NCBI RefSeq assembly: GCF_012641275.1
Contig: NZ_JABAIA010000002.1
Coordinates: 868,001 to 932,000 of the forward strand
DNA: 64,000 bases
Direction of reading: 5' to 3'
From: Chitinophaga varians
GTDB lineage: Bacteria > Bacteroidota > Bacteroidia > Chitinophagales > Chitinophagaceae
Position 1 is the first letter of the stretch; every line of letters starts with the position of its first letter. Below the pieces are notes generated by a model. That model was not told the origin of the DNA, did not search any database, and saw only the letters and a list, made by a program, of their open reading frames with translations. This document shows positions 42,925 to 52,580 of this stretch, one piece after another. The translations under genes were made by a program, and so were the position numbers.

Positions 42925-44721
42925 ATGGATCATATAAACAGGCCTGAAAAGGCAGGAAAAGTATCGAAAAGAGTATTTTACCTGAGTATGCAAGCCTTGC
43001 TCAACGCCATACTGGTAGGCATTATAGCCAAAGGGTTGGTATTATTGATCAGTTTGATCACCAACCTGTCTTTTTACGGACAGTTTTCCTTTGAAGAGCG
43101 GGGCCCTGCCGGTCATCACCTGGGCTGGGTAGTGGTATTGGTGCCTGTCATCGGTAGCCTTATTGTGGGTGTCATGGCGCGTTTTGGCAGCAAAGCGATC
43201 CGCGGGCACGGTATCCCCGAAGCGATGGAGAACATTATTTTGAATGAAAGCCGGATACCGCCGGTGATCACCCTGCTGAAGCCGTTGTCTGCCGCCATTT
43301 CCATAGGCACGGGCGGCCCTTTTGGTGCGGAAGGCCCTATCATTGCCACAGGTGGCGCACTAGGGTCGTTTACCGGCCAGGTGATCCATATTTCTTCCGC
43401 AGAGCGGAAAGTATTGCTAGCAGCGGGCGCCTGTGCGGGCATGTCTGCTATCTTCGGCAGTCCGCTCGCAGCCATCCTGCTGGCGATAGAACTGTTGTTG
43501 TTTGAATTTTCCCCCCGCTCGGTGATTCCGGTGGCATTGTCCTGTATTGCAGGTGCAGGCATGCACCTGTTGATGTTCGGTAATGACCCGGTATTTGCGA
43601 TGCCGCCTATTCCGGCGGTATCTGACATGGCGCTGGTGACTTATGTGCTGATGGGCGCTGCTATCGGTGTAGTGGCAGCGCTGGTGTCCCGTTCTGTGTA
43701 TTGGGTGGAGGACATGTTTGAGCTCCTGCCTGTTCATTGGATGTGGTGGCCGGCTATTGGCGCCGTAGCGGTGGGTGTGATTGGTTATTTCGCGCCGCAT
43801 ACCATGGGTGTTGGATATGATAATATCAAGACGCTGTTGACCGGTGAGGTGACCTTAGCCCTCATGTTATCGCTTTGTGTGTTGAAATATCTGTCATGGG
43901 TGATCTCTTTGGGCAGCGGCACTTCTGGTGGTACGCTGGCGCCGTTGTTCACCATTGGTGGCGCGCTGGGCGCAATGATGGGCGTAGCGGTGCTACAGCT
44001 TTTTCCGGGCAGTGGCATCAACCTGGCTACGGCCGCGTTGATTGGTATGGCGGCCATGTTTGCGGGCGCATCGCGCGCGTTGCTGACGGCTATTGTATTT
44101 GCGCTGGAAACAACCGGGCAACCGCATGGACTGCTGCCTTTGATCGGTGCATGTACCACCGCTTACTTTGTTTCTTTCTTTTTGATGAAAGGGTCTATTA
44201 TGACAGAGAAGATCCGCCGACGGGGCATCCATGCGCCGGAAGAATACATTCCCGATGTGATGCAGCAGATAAACGCCGCTATGGTAGCGGTGCAGCCGGA
44301 GCTGTCCGTGAAAGACACCTTTACCGTAGCACAGGTGAACATCCTGCTGGACAACCACGCCTACTATCAGCAGCACCTGCTGGTAACGGACGCTGACGGC
44401 CGTTTTGCAGGTTATCTTGACCGTCAGCAGTTGGCGGCGGCAGATGAAAATATGGCTATTGCGCATCTGGTGTCCCGTACGGCGCCGTTCCTGTTGCCTA
44501 ATGATGATATAAACATGGTGGCGCAGATGCTGGAGAAATATCAGCTCAGCGTGTTGGCCGTTATAGAAGACCATCAGCTGAAGGGCATGGTGACTGCGGC
44601 TGCTATCATGCATACCTACAGTGAAAGACAGCTGGCATCAGCGAGGTATCACTCCGCCTTTTTCGGCAACACCCGGTTGTTGCGCCTGATGGCGCGTGGA
44701 AAACGGCTGCTGGTGAGATGA
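42925..44721 (+). CDS. CLC chloride channel/transporter with CBS domains
   Basis: This 598-residue protein has a CLC membrane domain (about 15-440) and a C-terminal CBS pair (about 455-580). Selectivity motifs are RGHGIPEAM (the GxGIP loop), GTGGPFGAEGP (the GxxGPxxx loop with the gating Glu in AEGP) and SGTSGGTLAPLF. A Glu in place of the usual Arg-Glu context (GAEGP for GREGP) still keeps the gating glutamate. CLC proteins exchange chloride (or fluoride, nitrate) for protons or act as channels. It is divergent from the Fnr-like regulator with a palindrome between, so control by oxygen or nitrosative state is plausible. Confidence 0.95.
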   Translation: MDHINRPEKAGKVSKRVFYLSMQALLNAILVGIIAKGLVLLISLITNLSFYGQFSFEERGPAGHHLGWVVVLVPVIGSLIVGVMARFGSKAIRGHGIPEAMENIILNESRIPPVITLLKPLSAAISIGTGGPFGAEGPIIATGGALGSFTGQVIHISSAERKVLLAAGACAGMSAIFGSPLAAILLAIELLLFEFSPRSVIPVALSCIAGAGMHLLMFGNDPVFAMPPIPAVSDMALVTYVLMGAAIGVVAALVSRSVYWVEDMFELLPVHWMWWPAIGAVAVGVIGYFAPHTMGVGYDNIKTLLTGEVTLALMLSLCVLKYLSWVISLGSGTSGGTLAPLFTIGGALGAMMGVAVLQLFPGSGINLATAALIGMAAMFAGASRALLTAIVFALETTGQPHGLLPLIGACTTAYFVSFFLMKGSIMTEKIRRRGIHAPEEYIPDVMQQINAAMVAVQPELSVKDTFTVAQVNILLDNHAYYQQHLLVTDADGRFAGYLDRQQLAAADENMAIAHLVSRTAPFLLPNDDINMVAQMLEKYQLSVLAVIEDHQLKGMVTAAAIMHTYSERQLASARYHSAFFGNTRLLRLMARGKRLLVR

Positions 44722-44817
44722 CCTGCGCCCGTTTTTTATGTGCTGAAATACGGTACTTTTTTTAACGGCAACGCCTGCACGTCATTTTTCCCTTATCCAC
44801 ATCTGCCGTGGTGGCAT

Positions 44818-45651
44818 CTATAAACTGAAAACAGCCATTTCCACAATGCCGTGTCCGGGCTGATGAAAAGCCCGGTTGGTACCGGTGAATTTCCGCTCTG
44901 TGTCGCATAATGGCTCGAAATACTCCAGCCGGCCAAAACGGGCCACCAGGTCCCGTATCTGTTGACGGGTATTGAGATTGGGGATGCTGTTGAGATGTGT
45001 TTCTATCACCTTCACCGTATTGCGGTGATAGACCAGAAAATTGTCTGGTACTTCCTCCAGTGCCAGTGAAAAATCCAGTACGCCCAGATGGTGCTGTTGG
45101 GGCGTGACCAGCAGTTGCATCATCTGCACAAAAGATTCGTTGCTGATGTAATGAATGACACCTTCAAAAACGATAATGGCGGGTTCGTCGGGCACATACC
45201 CTGCCTGTTTCAACATAGCCTCCAGCAAAACAGTATCGGTAAGGTCGCACCGAAGGAAATGCAGCGGTCCTGTTATATGTAATATTTCCTCATAGATTTT
45301 TTTCTTCTCTTCGATATACCCGTTGTCTACCTCCACGATACGGCTGGTCCGGCCGGGATAATGTTCCAGCAGGTAGAGCGACAGCGGGTCCAGTCCCGCG
45401 CCAAGGATCAGCACCTGCAGCACGGGATGTTGGTCCATGCTTTGTCGTATCACTTCGCGGACGGCCAGTTTGCGGTAGTAAACGGTATCGGCTATCGGCG
45501 GATAAGCGCGGGTCAGGTCGCGCGAGAGCCGGCTGATCTCACTGAAATCAATCGCGTTGACATAGGCTTTTTCGAGCGGGCTGGTATACAATCTGATAGC
45601 CTGCTCCAGCACGAGCCTTGCTGTTGAGGGAACTTTTAACCTGTTGGTCAT
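44818..45651 (-). CDS. LCMT-type SAM-dependent methyltransferase
   Basis: The 277-residue protein matches the leucine-carboxyl-methyltransferase-like family of bacterial O-methyltransferases. The SAM motif I is QVLILGAGLDPLSL (about 79-92); the Glu-Val-Asp of RIVEVDNGY is the SAM-ribose acidic loop. VFEGVIHYISNESF is the post-II motif. The N-terminus ARLVLEQAIRLYT is family-like. The substrate, usually a carboxylate on a small molecule or peptide, is unknown, and no biosynthetic cluster surrounds it. It is divergent from aconitase with about 100 bases between starts. Confidence 0.88.
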   Translation of the reverse strand: MTNRLKVPSTARLVLEQAIRLYTSPLEKAYVNAIDFSEISRLSRDLTRAYPPIADTVYYRKLAVREVIRQSMDQHPVLQVLILGAGLDPLSLYLLEHYPGRTSRIVEVDNGYIEEKKKIYEEILHITGPLHFLRCDLTDTVLLEAMLKQAGYVPDEPAIIVFEGVIHYISNESFVQMMQLLVTPQQHHLGVLDFSLALEEVPDNFLVYHRNTVKVIETHLNSIPNLNTRQQIRDLVARFGRLEYFEPLCDTERKFTGTNRAFHQPGHGIVEMAVFSL

Positions 45652-45759
45652 CAGAATTGGTTATTTTTAATGAATATAAGGCTTACGTGCGCATAGCAGA
45701 TGCAGTCAGAACAATTACAGATTATCATTGTTTCATTAGGAATGTCAACAATATAGCAT

Positions 45760-48486
45760 ATGAAGGAACGTATAGCATCTCTCAGCAAACTGGAAAAGGA
45801 AGGCAGGCAGATATCCCGTTTACCTTTCTCCATCAGGATCTTACTCGAAAACGTATTGCGCAACCACGACAATTTCGCCATCACCGATGAACATGTGGAA
45901 ACGCTGGTCAACTGGCAGCCCACTCCGCCCGACAAGGAAATTCCTTTTAAGCCGGCGCGTGTGCTGATGCAGGATTTTACGGGCGTGGCGGCCGTGGTGG
46001 ACATTGCCTCGATCCGGGCAGAAGTCATCCGCAGGGGAAAAGACGGCACTAAAATCAACCCGGCCATCCCGGTAGACCTGGTGGTGGACCACTCCGTACA
46101 GGTGGATTTTTTTGCAACGGACTACGCTTACACCAAAAATGTGGCCTACGAGTATGAACGCAACAAAGAGCGGTACCAGCTGCTTAAATGGGCGCAACAG
46201 GCTTTTGATAATTTTACGGTAGTGCCGCCGGGCATGGGCATCTGTCACCAGGTAAACCTTGAATACCTGGCGCATGGCGTTATTTCCCGCGATGGCTGGG
46301 TATTCCCGGATTCACTGGTGGGCACCGACTCCCATACCCCGATGGTGAATGGTATAGGCGTACTCGGCTGGGGCGTGGGCGGTATTGAAGCGGAAGCGGC
46401 CATCCTGGGGCAACCGATTTATTTCTCCTGTCCACAGGTGATCGGCCTGAAACTGACCGGACAATTAAGCGAGGGCGTTACCGCAACGGACATGGTACTG
46501 TCTATCACACAGCTACTGCGCAAATATGGCGTGGTTGATAAATTTGTGGAGGTCTTTGGCGACGGGCTTGATCATCTCTCTGTGCCGGACAGGGCCACCA
46601 TTTCCAACATGTCGCCGGAATTTGGTTGTACGGTTACTTATTTCCCCATAGACGAACAAACATTGCAGTACATGCGCCGCACCAACCGTTCGGAAGAGGT
46701 GGTGGCCCGTGTGGAAGAATATTGCAAGGAAAATATGTTGTGGCGCCACGGCAATGAAAATATCACGTATTCCGATGTGATAGAGCTGGACCTGACGAAG
46801 GTGCAGTCAGCCGTAGCCGGCCCTAAACGGCCGCAGGACCGCATCCTGGTGAAAGACCTGCATGCAGAGTTTGAAACGCTGCTAAACAAGGAATTTAAAA
46901 GAATGTACACGCCCGAAGGCAAACGCCGTGATACCGCATGGCTGTACGAAGGTGGGTCTGGTACCGCCTTCAACTACGAGATCCAGAAACATACCGAAGA
47001 GGTGGCGGTAGAAGTGGATTATCTGAAGTCGGTACGCATCAAACTAAAAAATGAAGAATATGTACTGAGTGACGGCGCTATTGCCATTGCGGCCATTACC
47101 AGTTGCACCAATACCTCCAATCCCAGCGTGATGATTGGCGCGGGGCTGGTAGCCAAGAAAGCGATCAGCCGCGGCCTGTATGTGAAGCCATGGGTGAAAA
47201 CCAGCCTGGCGCCCGGTTCCCGCGTGGTGACTGAATACCTGAAACGTTCCGGTTTACTGTACGAGCTGGAAGCCTTGCGTTTCCATGTGGTAGGATATGG
47301 CTGTACTTCGTGTATTGGTAACAGTGGGCCTTTGCCTCCGCATATCGCCGAAGCTGTGGACAAAGGCAGCCTGATCGTAGCCTCTGTATTGTCCGGCAAC
47401 CGCAACTTTGAAGCCCGCGTACATCCGCAGGTGAAGATGAATTTCCTGGCCTCGCCGCTGCTGGTAGTAGCTTACGCCATCACCGGCCGCGTAGACGTGG
47501 ACCTGCTCAACGACCCGCTGGGTTATGACCCTAACGGTGAACCAGTGTTCCTGCGTGATATATGGCCCACACAGGATGAAATCAACGAGGCCGTTGCTGC
47601 CGCCGTGAAACAGGAGGACTTCAGAAACACCTATTCCGTGATCTTTGAAGGTGATGACCAGTGGAAAGGATTACTGGCGCCTACCGGGCAGGATTATCAC
47701 TGGAGCAATGATTCCACCTATATCAAAGAAGCGCCGTTTTTCTACAACCTGCCTGATACGCCGTCTGCCGCAGAAGATATCAATGACGCGCGGGTGCTGC
47801 TGATGCTGGGCGATTCCGTGACTACAGACCATATTTCGCCCGCGGGTTCCTTCAAAGCCGATACGCCGGCAGGCAAATACCTGATCGACAGAGGCATCGA
47901 TCCCAAGATGTTTAACTCTTACGGTTCCCGTAGGGGCAATCATGAAGTGATGATCAGGGGGACGTTTGCCAACGTACGCATTAAAAATGCACTGTCACCG
48001 AAAGAAGGCGGCTTTACTACACTGATGCCGCAAGGTATGGTGCTGCCGGTGTACGATGCTGCCATGCAATATGCTGTGGCAAAAGTGCCGTTGATCATCC
48101 TGGCAGGTAAAGAGTACGGCAGTGGTTCTTCCCGTGACTGGGCCGCCAAGGGGGCCAATCTCCTGGGTGTGAAAGCCGTCATCGCCGAGAGTTACGAACG
48201 TATCCACCGCAGCAACCTGGTGGGTATGGGCGTGCTGCCGCTGGAATATGTGAATGGCGAAACTGCTGCTTCGCTGGGCCTTTTCGGCACAGAGACCTAT
48301 ACCATCAGCGGTATAGCGGAAGATCTCACCCCAGGTAAAATAGTAACGGTAACGGCTACATCTGCAGGTGGGCCGGCAGTTGTTTTCCAGGCTAAATGCC
48401 GGTTGAATTCCGCTATAGAAATAGAGTACTACAAAAACGGTGGTATCCTGCAATATGTGCTGAGAGCGTTTTTGAAGAAAGCTTAA
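45760..48486 (+). CDS. acnA: Aconitate hydratase (AcnA type)
   Basis: The product is 908 residues. It converts citrate to isocitrate in the citric acid cycle with a [4Fe-4S] cluster. Cluster cysteines are in ITSCTNTSNPS and GYGCTSCIGNSG; the swivel domain holds LLMLGDSVTTDHISPAG and GSSRDWAAKG. Compared with AcnA of other bacteria, the N-terminus begins at IASLSKLEKEGRQISRLPFSIR and seems about 20 residues short; an in-frame TAG lies two codons before the ATG at 45760. This may be a natural short form. A strong bidirectional terminator follows. It is divergent from the methyltransferase gene. Confidence 0.96.
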   Translation: MKERIASLSKLEKEGRQISRLPFSIRILLENVLRNHDNFAITDEHVETLVNWQPTPPDKEIPFKPARVLMQDFTGVAAVVDIASIRAEVIRRGKDGTKINPAIPVDLVVDHSVQVDFFATDYAYTKNVAYEYERNKERYQLLKWAQQAFDNFTVVPPGMGICHQVNLEYLAHGVISRDGWVFPDSLVGTDSHTPMVNGIGVLGWGVGGIEAEAAILGQPIYFSCPQVIGLKLTGQLSEGVTATDMVLSITQLLRKYGVVDKFVEVFGDGLDHLSVPDRATISNMSPEFGCTVTYFPIDEQTLQYMRRTNRSEEVVARVEEYCKENMLWRHGNENITYSDVIELDLTKVQSAVAGPKRPQDRILVKDLHAEFETLLNKEFKRMYTPEGKRRDTAWLYEGGSGTAFNYEIQKHTEEVAVEVDYLKSVRIKLKNEEYVLSDGAIAIAAITSCTNTSNPSVMIGAGLVAKKAISRGLYVKPWVKTSLAPGSRVVTEYLKRSGLLYELEALRFHVVGYGCTSCIGNSGPLPPHIAEAVDKGSLIVASVLSGNRNFEARVHPQVKMNFLASPLLVVAYAITGRVDVDLLNDPLGYDPNGEPVFLRDIWPTQDEINEAVAAAVKQEDFRNTYSVIFEGDDQWKGLLAPTGQDYHWSNDSTYIKEAPFFYNLPDTPSAAEDINDARVLLMLGDSVTTDHISPAGSFKADTPAGKYLIDRGIDPKMFNSYGSRRGNHEVMIRGTFANVRIKNALSPKEGGFTTLMPQGMVLPVYDAAMQYAVAKVPLIILAGKEYGSGSSRDWAAKGANLLGVKAVIAESYERIHRSNLVGMGVLPLEYVNGETAASLGLFGTETYTISGIAEDLTPGKIVTVTATSAGGPAVVFQAKCRLNSAIEIEYYKNGGILQYVLRAFLKKA

Positions 48487-48502
48487 CTGATCATCATCAA
48501 TA

Positions 48503-48552
48503 AAAACCAAAGAGCGAAGATCCATCCGGTCTTCGCTCTTTGGTTTTATTTT
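48503..48552. terminator. Strong bidirectional terminator between acnA and the antiporter gene
   Basis: An 18-base perfect stem (AAAACCAAAGAGCGAAGA at 48503-48520, TCTTCGCTCTTTGGTTTT at 48530-48547, 9-base loop) is followed by ATTTTTT. Its right arm overlaps the TAA of the convergent antiporter gene by two bases. Confidence 0.88.
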
Positions 48553-50783
48553 TTGGTAAGTTCTGATATCTTTTTTCGATCTCCTACCAGCCACACTACA
48601 TCTTCCCATTCAAAAGCCATATCAGAAGGCGGGTTGAGAATACGTTCAGCACCACGGGCAATACCCACCACCAGCGCATTGGTTTTTTCCCTGATGCCGG
48701 AACTGCGGATGGTCTGCCCTTTCAGTCCATTGTGTTCGTCTACCACGATGCTGGTAAGGCCTACGTTATCATCCGCCATATCGTCGCTTCTTTCCACTAC
48801 GAGCGTATTCACTACGCGATTGAATTCTTCCAGCTGGGCTTCGGTGCCAATGGCCACGATCACGTCGTTGGGAAACAGTTTCTCCTGGCGGGTGGGGGCA
48901 TAGATGGTGACATTGCCTCTTTTGATGGCGCCTACGTTGATGCCATATTTTTCCCGCAGTTGCAGGTCCACCAGCGGTATATCGATCAGTGAAGACCATG
49001 GGTTGATCTCTATTTCCGATACCTGCGCGTCCCAGGGAAGCAGGTCGGCGGCCGGTGTTTTCCTGGCGGCGGCATCTGCTTCTTCACGCGCATTGAGGTT
49101 GGACAGAAAACGGTGTTCAATACGGCTGTAATATTTCTGTAGCTGTTGCCGCAGTGCCAGCAGTACCACAGCCATCACCAGCGAGGTGCCCAGCAATGCC
49201 TGCCAGAAGGGAAAGAACTGATTGAGCAGGAAACCTACCAGCAGCACGGCTATCACGTTGCGGATCACTTCCACTACTACCAGCGGGCCGCGGTTGTATT
49301 TGGAGTCGAGCCACAGTGCTTTATAGGCGATACCCTGTACTTTTTTGATGGTGAGCGCAGAGATAAACGGCGCCATCATGGCAATGGCCAGTACCACCGC
49401 TATCAGTTTGGCGAGCAGCTGGTTTTCTATATATTTCGCGATGAAAGGTCCTACGTAATAGGTGTTGAGCAGGATGATGGCGATCAGCACCACGCTGTTG
49501 AGAATGATCACTTTCAGGTAGGCGTTGAGCACAATGCGCCAGTCGCTTTCCGCCTGAAGGGTTTGTGAGCTGGCAGAATAGCGGTTAAGCGCCAGCAGCC
49601 ATTTCTCCGGGATGATCTTCGACAGCCAGTTGTACATGGGCGTCGAGAAACGGATCATATACGGCGTGGTGAACGTAGTCACTGCCGAAACGCCTACGGC
49701 TACCGGGAACAGGAACTCGCTGGTGACCCCGAGGGTGACGCCCAGCGTAGCAATGATGAAGGCAAACTCGCCCACCTGCGCCATGCTCATACCTACCTGC
49801 ACGGCCTCTTTCAACGGGCGGCCGGACAAGAGCGCGCCTACGCCTGTACTGATGAACTTACCGAAAATAGTCAGCAAAGTAATCCACAGTACGGGCCAGC
49901 GGTATTCCACGATCATTTCCGGGTTGATCAGCATTCCTACGGATACAAAGAAAATAGCGCCAAACAGGTCTTTCACCGGTTGTATGAGATGTTCCACTTT
50001 TTCGGAAGAAGTGGTTTCCGCGATAATAGAGCCCATGATAAAGGCGCCCAGCTCCGCGGAGAAACCAACCTGCGTGGCCAGTATCACCATGCCCAGGCAA
50101 AGGGCGATACTGAGGATGAGCAGCGTTTCGCTGTTCATATATTTCTCCATTTTTTTCAGGAAGGTAGGCAGCAGGAAAATGCCTGCGAGGAACCATACCG
50201 CCAGGAAAAACAGGAGTTTGGCGATGGTGAACAACATCTGTGAACCTTCAAACTGCTTGCTCACCGCCATGGTGGAAAGCAATACCATCAACAGGATCAC
50301 CACAATATCCTCTATCACCAGTACGCCAAAAACAATTTTGGTAAAAGGCTTTTTCTTGATGCCCAGTTCCTCAAAAGCACGGATGATAATGGTGGTGGAC
50401 GAACTGGCGAGCAAACCGCCGAGGAACAAGCTGTCCATAGTGCTCCAGCCCATCAGTTGACCGGTGAAATACCCGGCCACTGTAATAAAAGCTATTTCCG
50501 TGAAGGCGGTAATCGCCGCGGTGCCTCCTACACGCATCAGCTTTTTAAAGCTGAATTCCAGGCCAAGGGAAAATAATAAAAAGATAACGCCTATCTCGGA
50601 CCATATCTTCACGCTTTCCCCGTCGCTGATGGAAGGGAAAAGTTGAAAGTTAGGGCCCACGATGAAGCCTGCGATGATATAACCCAATACCATGGGCTGT
50701 TTCAGTCGCCTGAACAATAAAGTAATAATACCTGCCGCTCCAAGAATCAATGCCAGGTCAATAATCAATTTCGGTAGATGCAT
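48546..50783 (-). CDS. CPA2-type cation:proton antiporter with TrkA-C domains
   Basis: This 745-residue protein has an antiporter membrane domain (about 1-380, with LFSLGLEFSFKKL, FGVLVIEDIVVILLM and FSAELGAFIMGS) and a second hydrophobic region (about 420-550). Two TrkA-C-like cytoplasmic units (about 595-655 and 670-745) could sense nucleotides or c-di-AMP. Asp in VIEDIV is the expected ion-binding position. KefB/C-like members exchange K+ or Na+ for H+. Its stop codon overlaps the shared terminator with acnA. Upstream 50784-50955 is AT-rich with no clear TAnnTTTG. Confidence 0.93.
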   Translation of the reverse strand: MHLPKLIIDLALILGAAGIITLLFRRLKQPMVLGYIIAGFIVGPNFQLFPSISDGESVKIWSEIGVIFLLFSLGLEFSFKKLMRVGGTAAITAFTEIAFITVAGYFTGQLMGWSTMDSLFLGGLLASSSTTIIIRAFEELGIKKKPFTKIVFGVLVIEDIVVILLMVLLSTMAVSKQFEGSQMLFTIAKLLFFLAVWFLAGIFLLPTFLKKMEKYMNSETLLILSIALCLGMVILATQVGFSAELGAFIMGSIIAETTSSEKVEHLIQPVKDLFGAIFFVSVGMLINPEMIVEYRWPVLWITLLTIFGKFISTGVGALLSGRPLKEAVQVGMSMAQVGEFAFIIATLGVTLGVTSEFLFPVAVGVSAVTTFTTPYMIRFSTPMYNWLSKIIPEKWLLALNRYSASSQTLQAESDWRIVLNAYLKVIILNSVVLIAIILLNTYYVGPFIAKYIENQLLAKLIAVVLAIAMMAPFISALTIKKVQGIAYKALWLDSKYNRGPLVVVEVIRNVIAVLLVGFLLNQFFPFWQALLGTSLVMAVVLLALRQQLQKYYSRIEHRFLSNLNAREEADAAARKTPAADLLPWDAQVSEIEINPWSSLIDIPLVDLQLREKYGINVGAIKRGNVTIYAPTRQEKLFPNDVIVAIGTEAQLEEFNRVVNTLVVERSDDMADDNVGLTSIVVDEHNGLKGQTIRSSGIREKTNALVVGIARGAERILNPPSDMAFEWEDVVWLVGDRKKISELTKK

Positions 50784-50955
50784 ACAGTAAAAATCGATTT
50801 ATAGATTGCGTAATGTACGGTTATGTCAGCGCGTATAAACGTGCCGGCATAATGTGTTTAAAGCCAATTGTCGAATCGCTGAACTTCGCTAATATATTAT
50901 TTTTTCAGGGGGTTGACAAGTAAATGTTAAAGGGAAAATACAGGATGGAGGATGG

Positions 50956-51810
50956 TTAGGAGATCGTCTTTAAATGAGTGACAAGGTCATGGAAATATTT
51001 TGGCGACCATACTTCCAGCACGGCCGGATTTTTAATAAACCGAACAATATCTGCTTTTACTTTAGTGAAATCGACCATATCGATTTTTTCCTGTAACAGT
51101 TTCCGGAGTGCAGCAGGCGAGATGGTGTTCTTTTCCCAGTCTCCGCTGTCCTGTGCCCGCAGCAGGAAATGCCGCAGGTTTAAGGCTATTCCTTTTTTAA
51201 TATACCACTCAAGATCGTACCAATCCCGCCCTTTTACATTTTCTTTCCACTTACGGAAAAGCAATGCATGCATTTTGCCCGCAAACAAATCATGGATGGT
51301 AAAACACTTCACATAAAAGGAAAATGGCCTTAGCAGCAGTTTGTCTTCGGTATCAAAACCCAATGGTGGCAACGTATCTACTTCCAGTTTGATTTTTAAA
51401 TGAGCTACCTGATCGAGCCCTTTTTGCGGAATAATCTCTTCCAGTATCAGTTCTTTCCAGACGGTTTCAGATTTGAGAAAAGCAGATTCAACATGAGTTT
51501 GACGTGTTTTGCTTTTTTCTCTCACGGACACTTGCATGCCAAGCGAGGCAAATTCTGTAACGAGAGCGTCCAGGTATTTGTCAAATGAAAAATCAGGATT
51601 TTTCTCCAACAGCGAAAAGTCGAGATCTTCAGAAAAGCGGTCCAGCCCATAAAATATCCGTAAAGCTGTTCCGCCATAGAAAGCGGCTTTCTCAAAAAAG
51701 CCCGCCCGCTGCAGTCCGGCAAGTGCTGTTTCCTGCATGATCTCCCGCAAGGCCAGTAAAGCCTCTTCTCTGTTAGCGGGTTGGTAGGAATCGATCCATT
51801 CTCTGATCAT
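50956..51810 (-). CDS. abiEii: AbiEii/AbiGii family nucleotidyltransferase toxin
   Basis: The 284-residue protein carries the DNA-polymerase-beta-like nucleotidyltransferase signature FYGGTALRIFYGLDRFSEDLDFSL (in two parts around 44-67): Gly-Gly and the pair Asp-x-Asp, which bind metal and nucleotide. Later motifs are FTIHDLFAGKMHALL and GRDWYDLEWYI. AbiEii transfers nucleotides to tRNA and blocks growth in the abortive-infection type IV toxin-antitoxin system. Its start overlaps the antitoxin stop by four bases (51807-51810). No sign of decay. Confidence 0.95.
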   Translation of the reverse strand: MIREWIDSYQPANREEALLALREIMQETALAGLQRAGFFEKAAFYGGTALRIFYGLDRFSEDLDFSLLEKNPDFSFDKYLDALVTEFASLGMQVSVREKSKTRQTHVESAFLKSETVWKELILEEIIPQKGLDQVAHLKIKLEVDTLPPLGFDTEDKLLLRPFSFYVKCFTIHDLFAGKMHALLFRKWKENVKGRDWYDLEWYIKKGIALNLRHFLLRAQDSGDWEKNTISPAALRKLLQEKIDMVDFTKVKADIVRFIKNPAVLEVWSPKYFHDLVTHLKTIS

Positions 51811-52445
51811 AGACTTCTGATTGTTTTGATGACCATTTCAAGACTTTTTTTCTTAGGCGCGCATCCTAACCATTCCTGCATAGCATTCGTGTCCAATGCA
51901 GCCAGGATATCCTCGTCAATGCGGAGGTTTTCCACGAGGTATTCCATCACCATACGCTGGCTTCGGAGTATGATGCCTGCGGTAGTAACTATTTTATCTG
52001 ATAAAGCTTTTTCCGGAGTGGCTATCAGCGCATATTGTTTTTCGTCCAGTTTTGCTTGTCGTATGCCATAGGCATAATAGGGAAAAGGAAGATGATAATA
52101 GACAAACCTTCCGACCGGTGTATTAAACTCATGGCCTGCCTTGGTTGTCATGGAAGATATTTCATATACCCGTTCGGGAATAAGCCCGTGATAGGATAAC
52201 GCAATATCCAGTGATACATAGCTGGGGCCATAAACATGATTGGCCAATAAAAAAGACTCCGGTCGCCTTAGTTGAAGGGCCGGCCCGGGCACGTAGAGAC
52301 CTTTCTTGACAGGAATCAGCATCTGTTCCTTCAATAGGGCGTGTATTTTGTCATTGGGCCGTTTGTAATCTTTAAGCAGGGACATAAGCAGCTGATGCGT
52401 AAGCGGTTGTCCCTGAAAAGAGATGATGGCTTGTGTTACATTCAT
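51807..52445 (-). CDS. abiEi: AbiEi family antitoxin/transcriptional regulator
   Basis: This 212-residue protein has an N-terminal winged helix (LLKDYKRPNDKIHALLKEQMLIPVKKGLYV, given in pieces) and the AbiEi C-terminal domain (YVSLDIALSYHGLIPERVYEISSMT; VGRFVYYHLP; ALIATPEKALSDKI). AbiEi-type antitoxins block the toxin and repress their own operon by binding inverted repeats. Two matching inverted repeats lie directly upstream of the start. It is coupled to the toxin gene by a four-base overlap. Confidence 0.93.
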   Translation of the reverse strand: MNVTQAIISFQGQPLTHQLLMSLLKDYKRPNDKIHALLKEQMLIPVKKGLYVPGPALQLRRPESFLLANHVYGPSYVSLDIALSYHGLIPERVYEISSMTTKAGHEFNTPVGRFVYYHLPFPYYAYGIRQAKLDEKQYALIATPEKALSDKIVTTAGIILRSQRMVMEYLVENLRIDEDILAALDTNAMQEWLGCAPKKKSLEMVIKTIRSL

Positions 52446-52462
52446 CTGATGTCAATTTTTAA

Positions 52463-52493
52463 GGAGATAATCGATTTTTATTCGATTACCTCC
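52463..52493. promoter_or_regulatory. Inverted repeat 1 upstream of the AbiE operon
   Basis: GGAGATAATCGA (52463-52474) and TCGATTACCTCC (52482-52493) with a 7-base spacer, one mismatch. It ends 18 bases before the antitoxin start and shares its core with the repeat at 52522-52578. Confidence 0.75.
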
Positions 52494-52521
52494 CTCAAAA
52501 TTAGCAAAAAAATCAAAAATA

Positions 52522-52578
52522 TGTCAGATTTTAATGAGATAATCGAAATTTATTCGATTATCTCATTAAAATCTGACA
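52522..52578. promoter_or_regulatory. Inverted repeat 2 upstream of the AbiE operon
   Basis: Two perfect 25-base arms (52522-52546 and 52554-52578) with a 7-base spacer AATTTAT. The inner 11 bases, GAGATAATCGA and TCGATTATCTC, match repeat 1; the outer 14 bases add TGTCAGATTTTAAT. It begins two bases past the stop of the upstream response-regulator gene, so it may also act as its terminator. The centres of the two repeats are 72 bases apart. Confidence 0.8.
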
Positions 52579-52580
52579 AC

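Noticed and set aside
52522..52578. CRISPR-like or mobile-element end
   Set aside because: The inverted repeat shares its core with a second repeat at the antitoxin promoter, which fits an operator; there is no array, transposase or target duplication.
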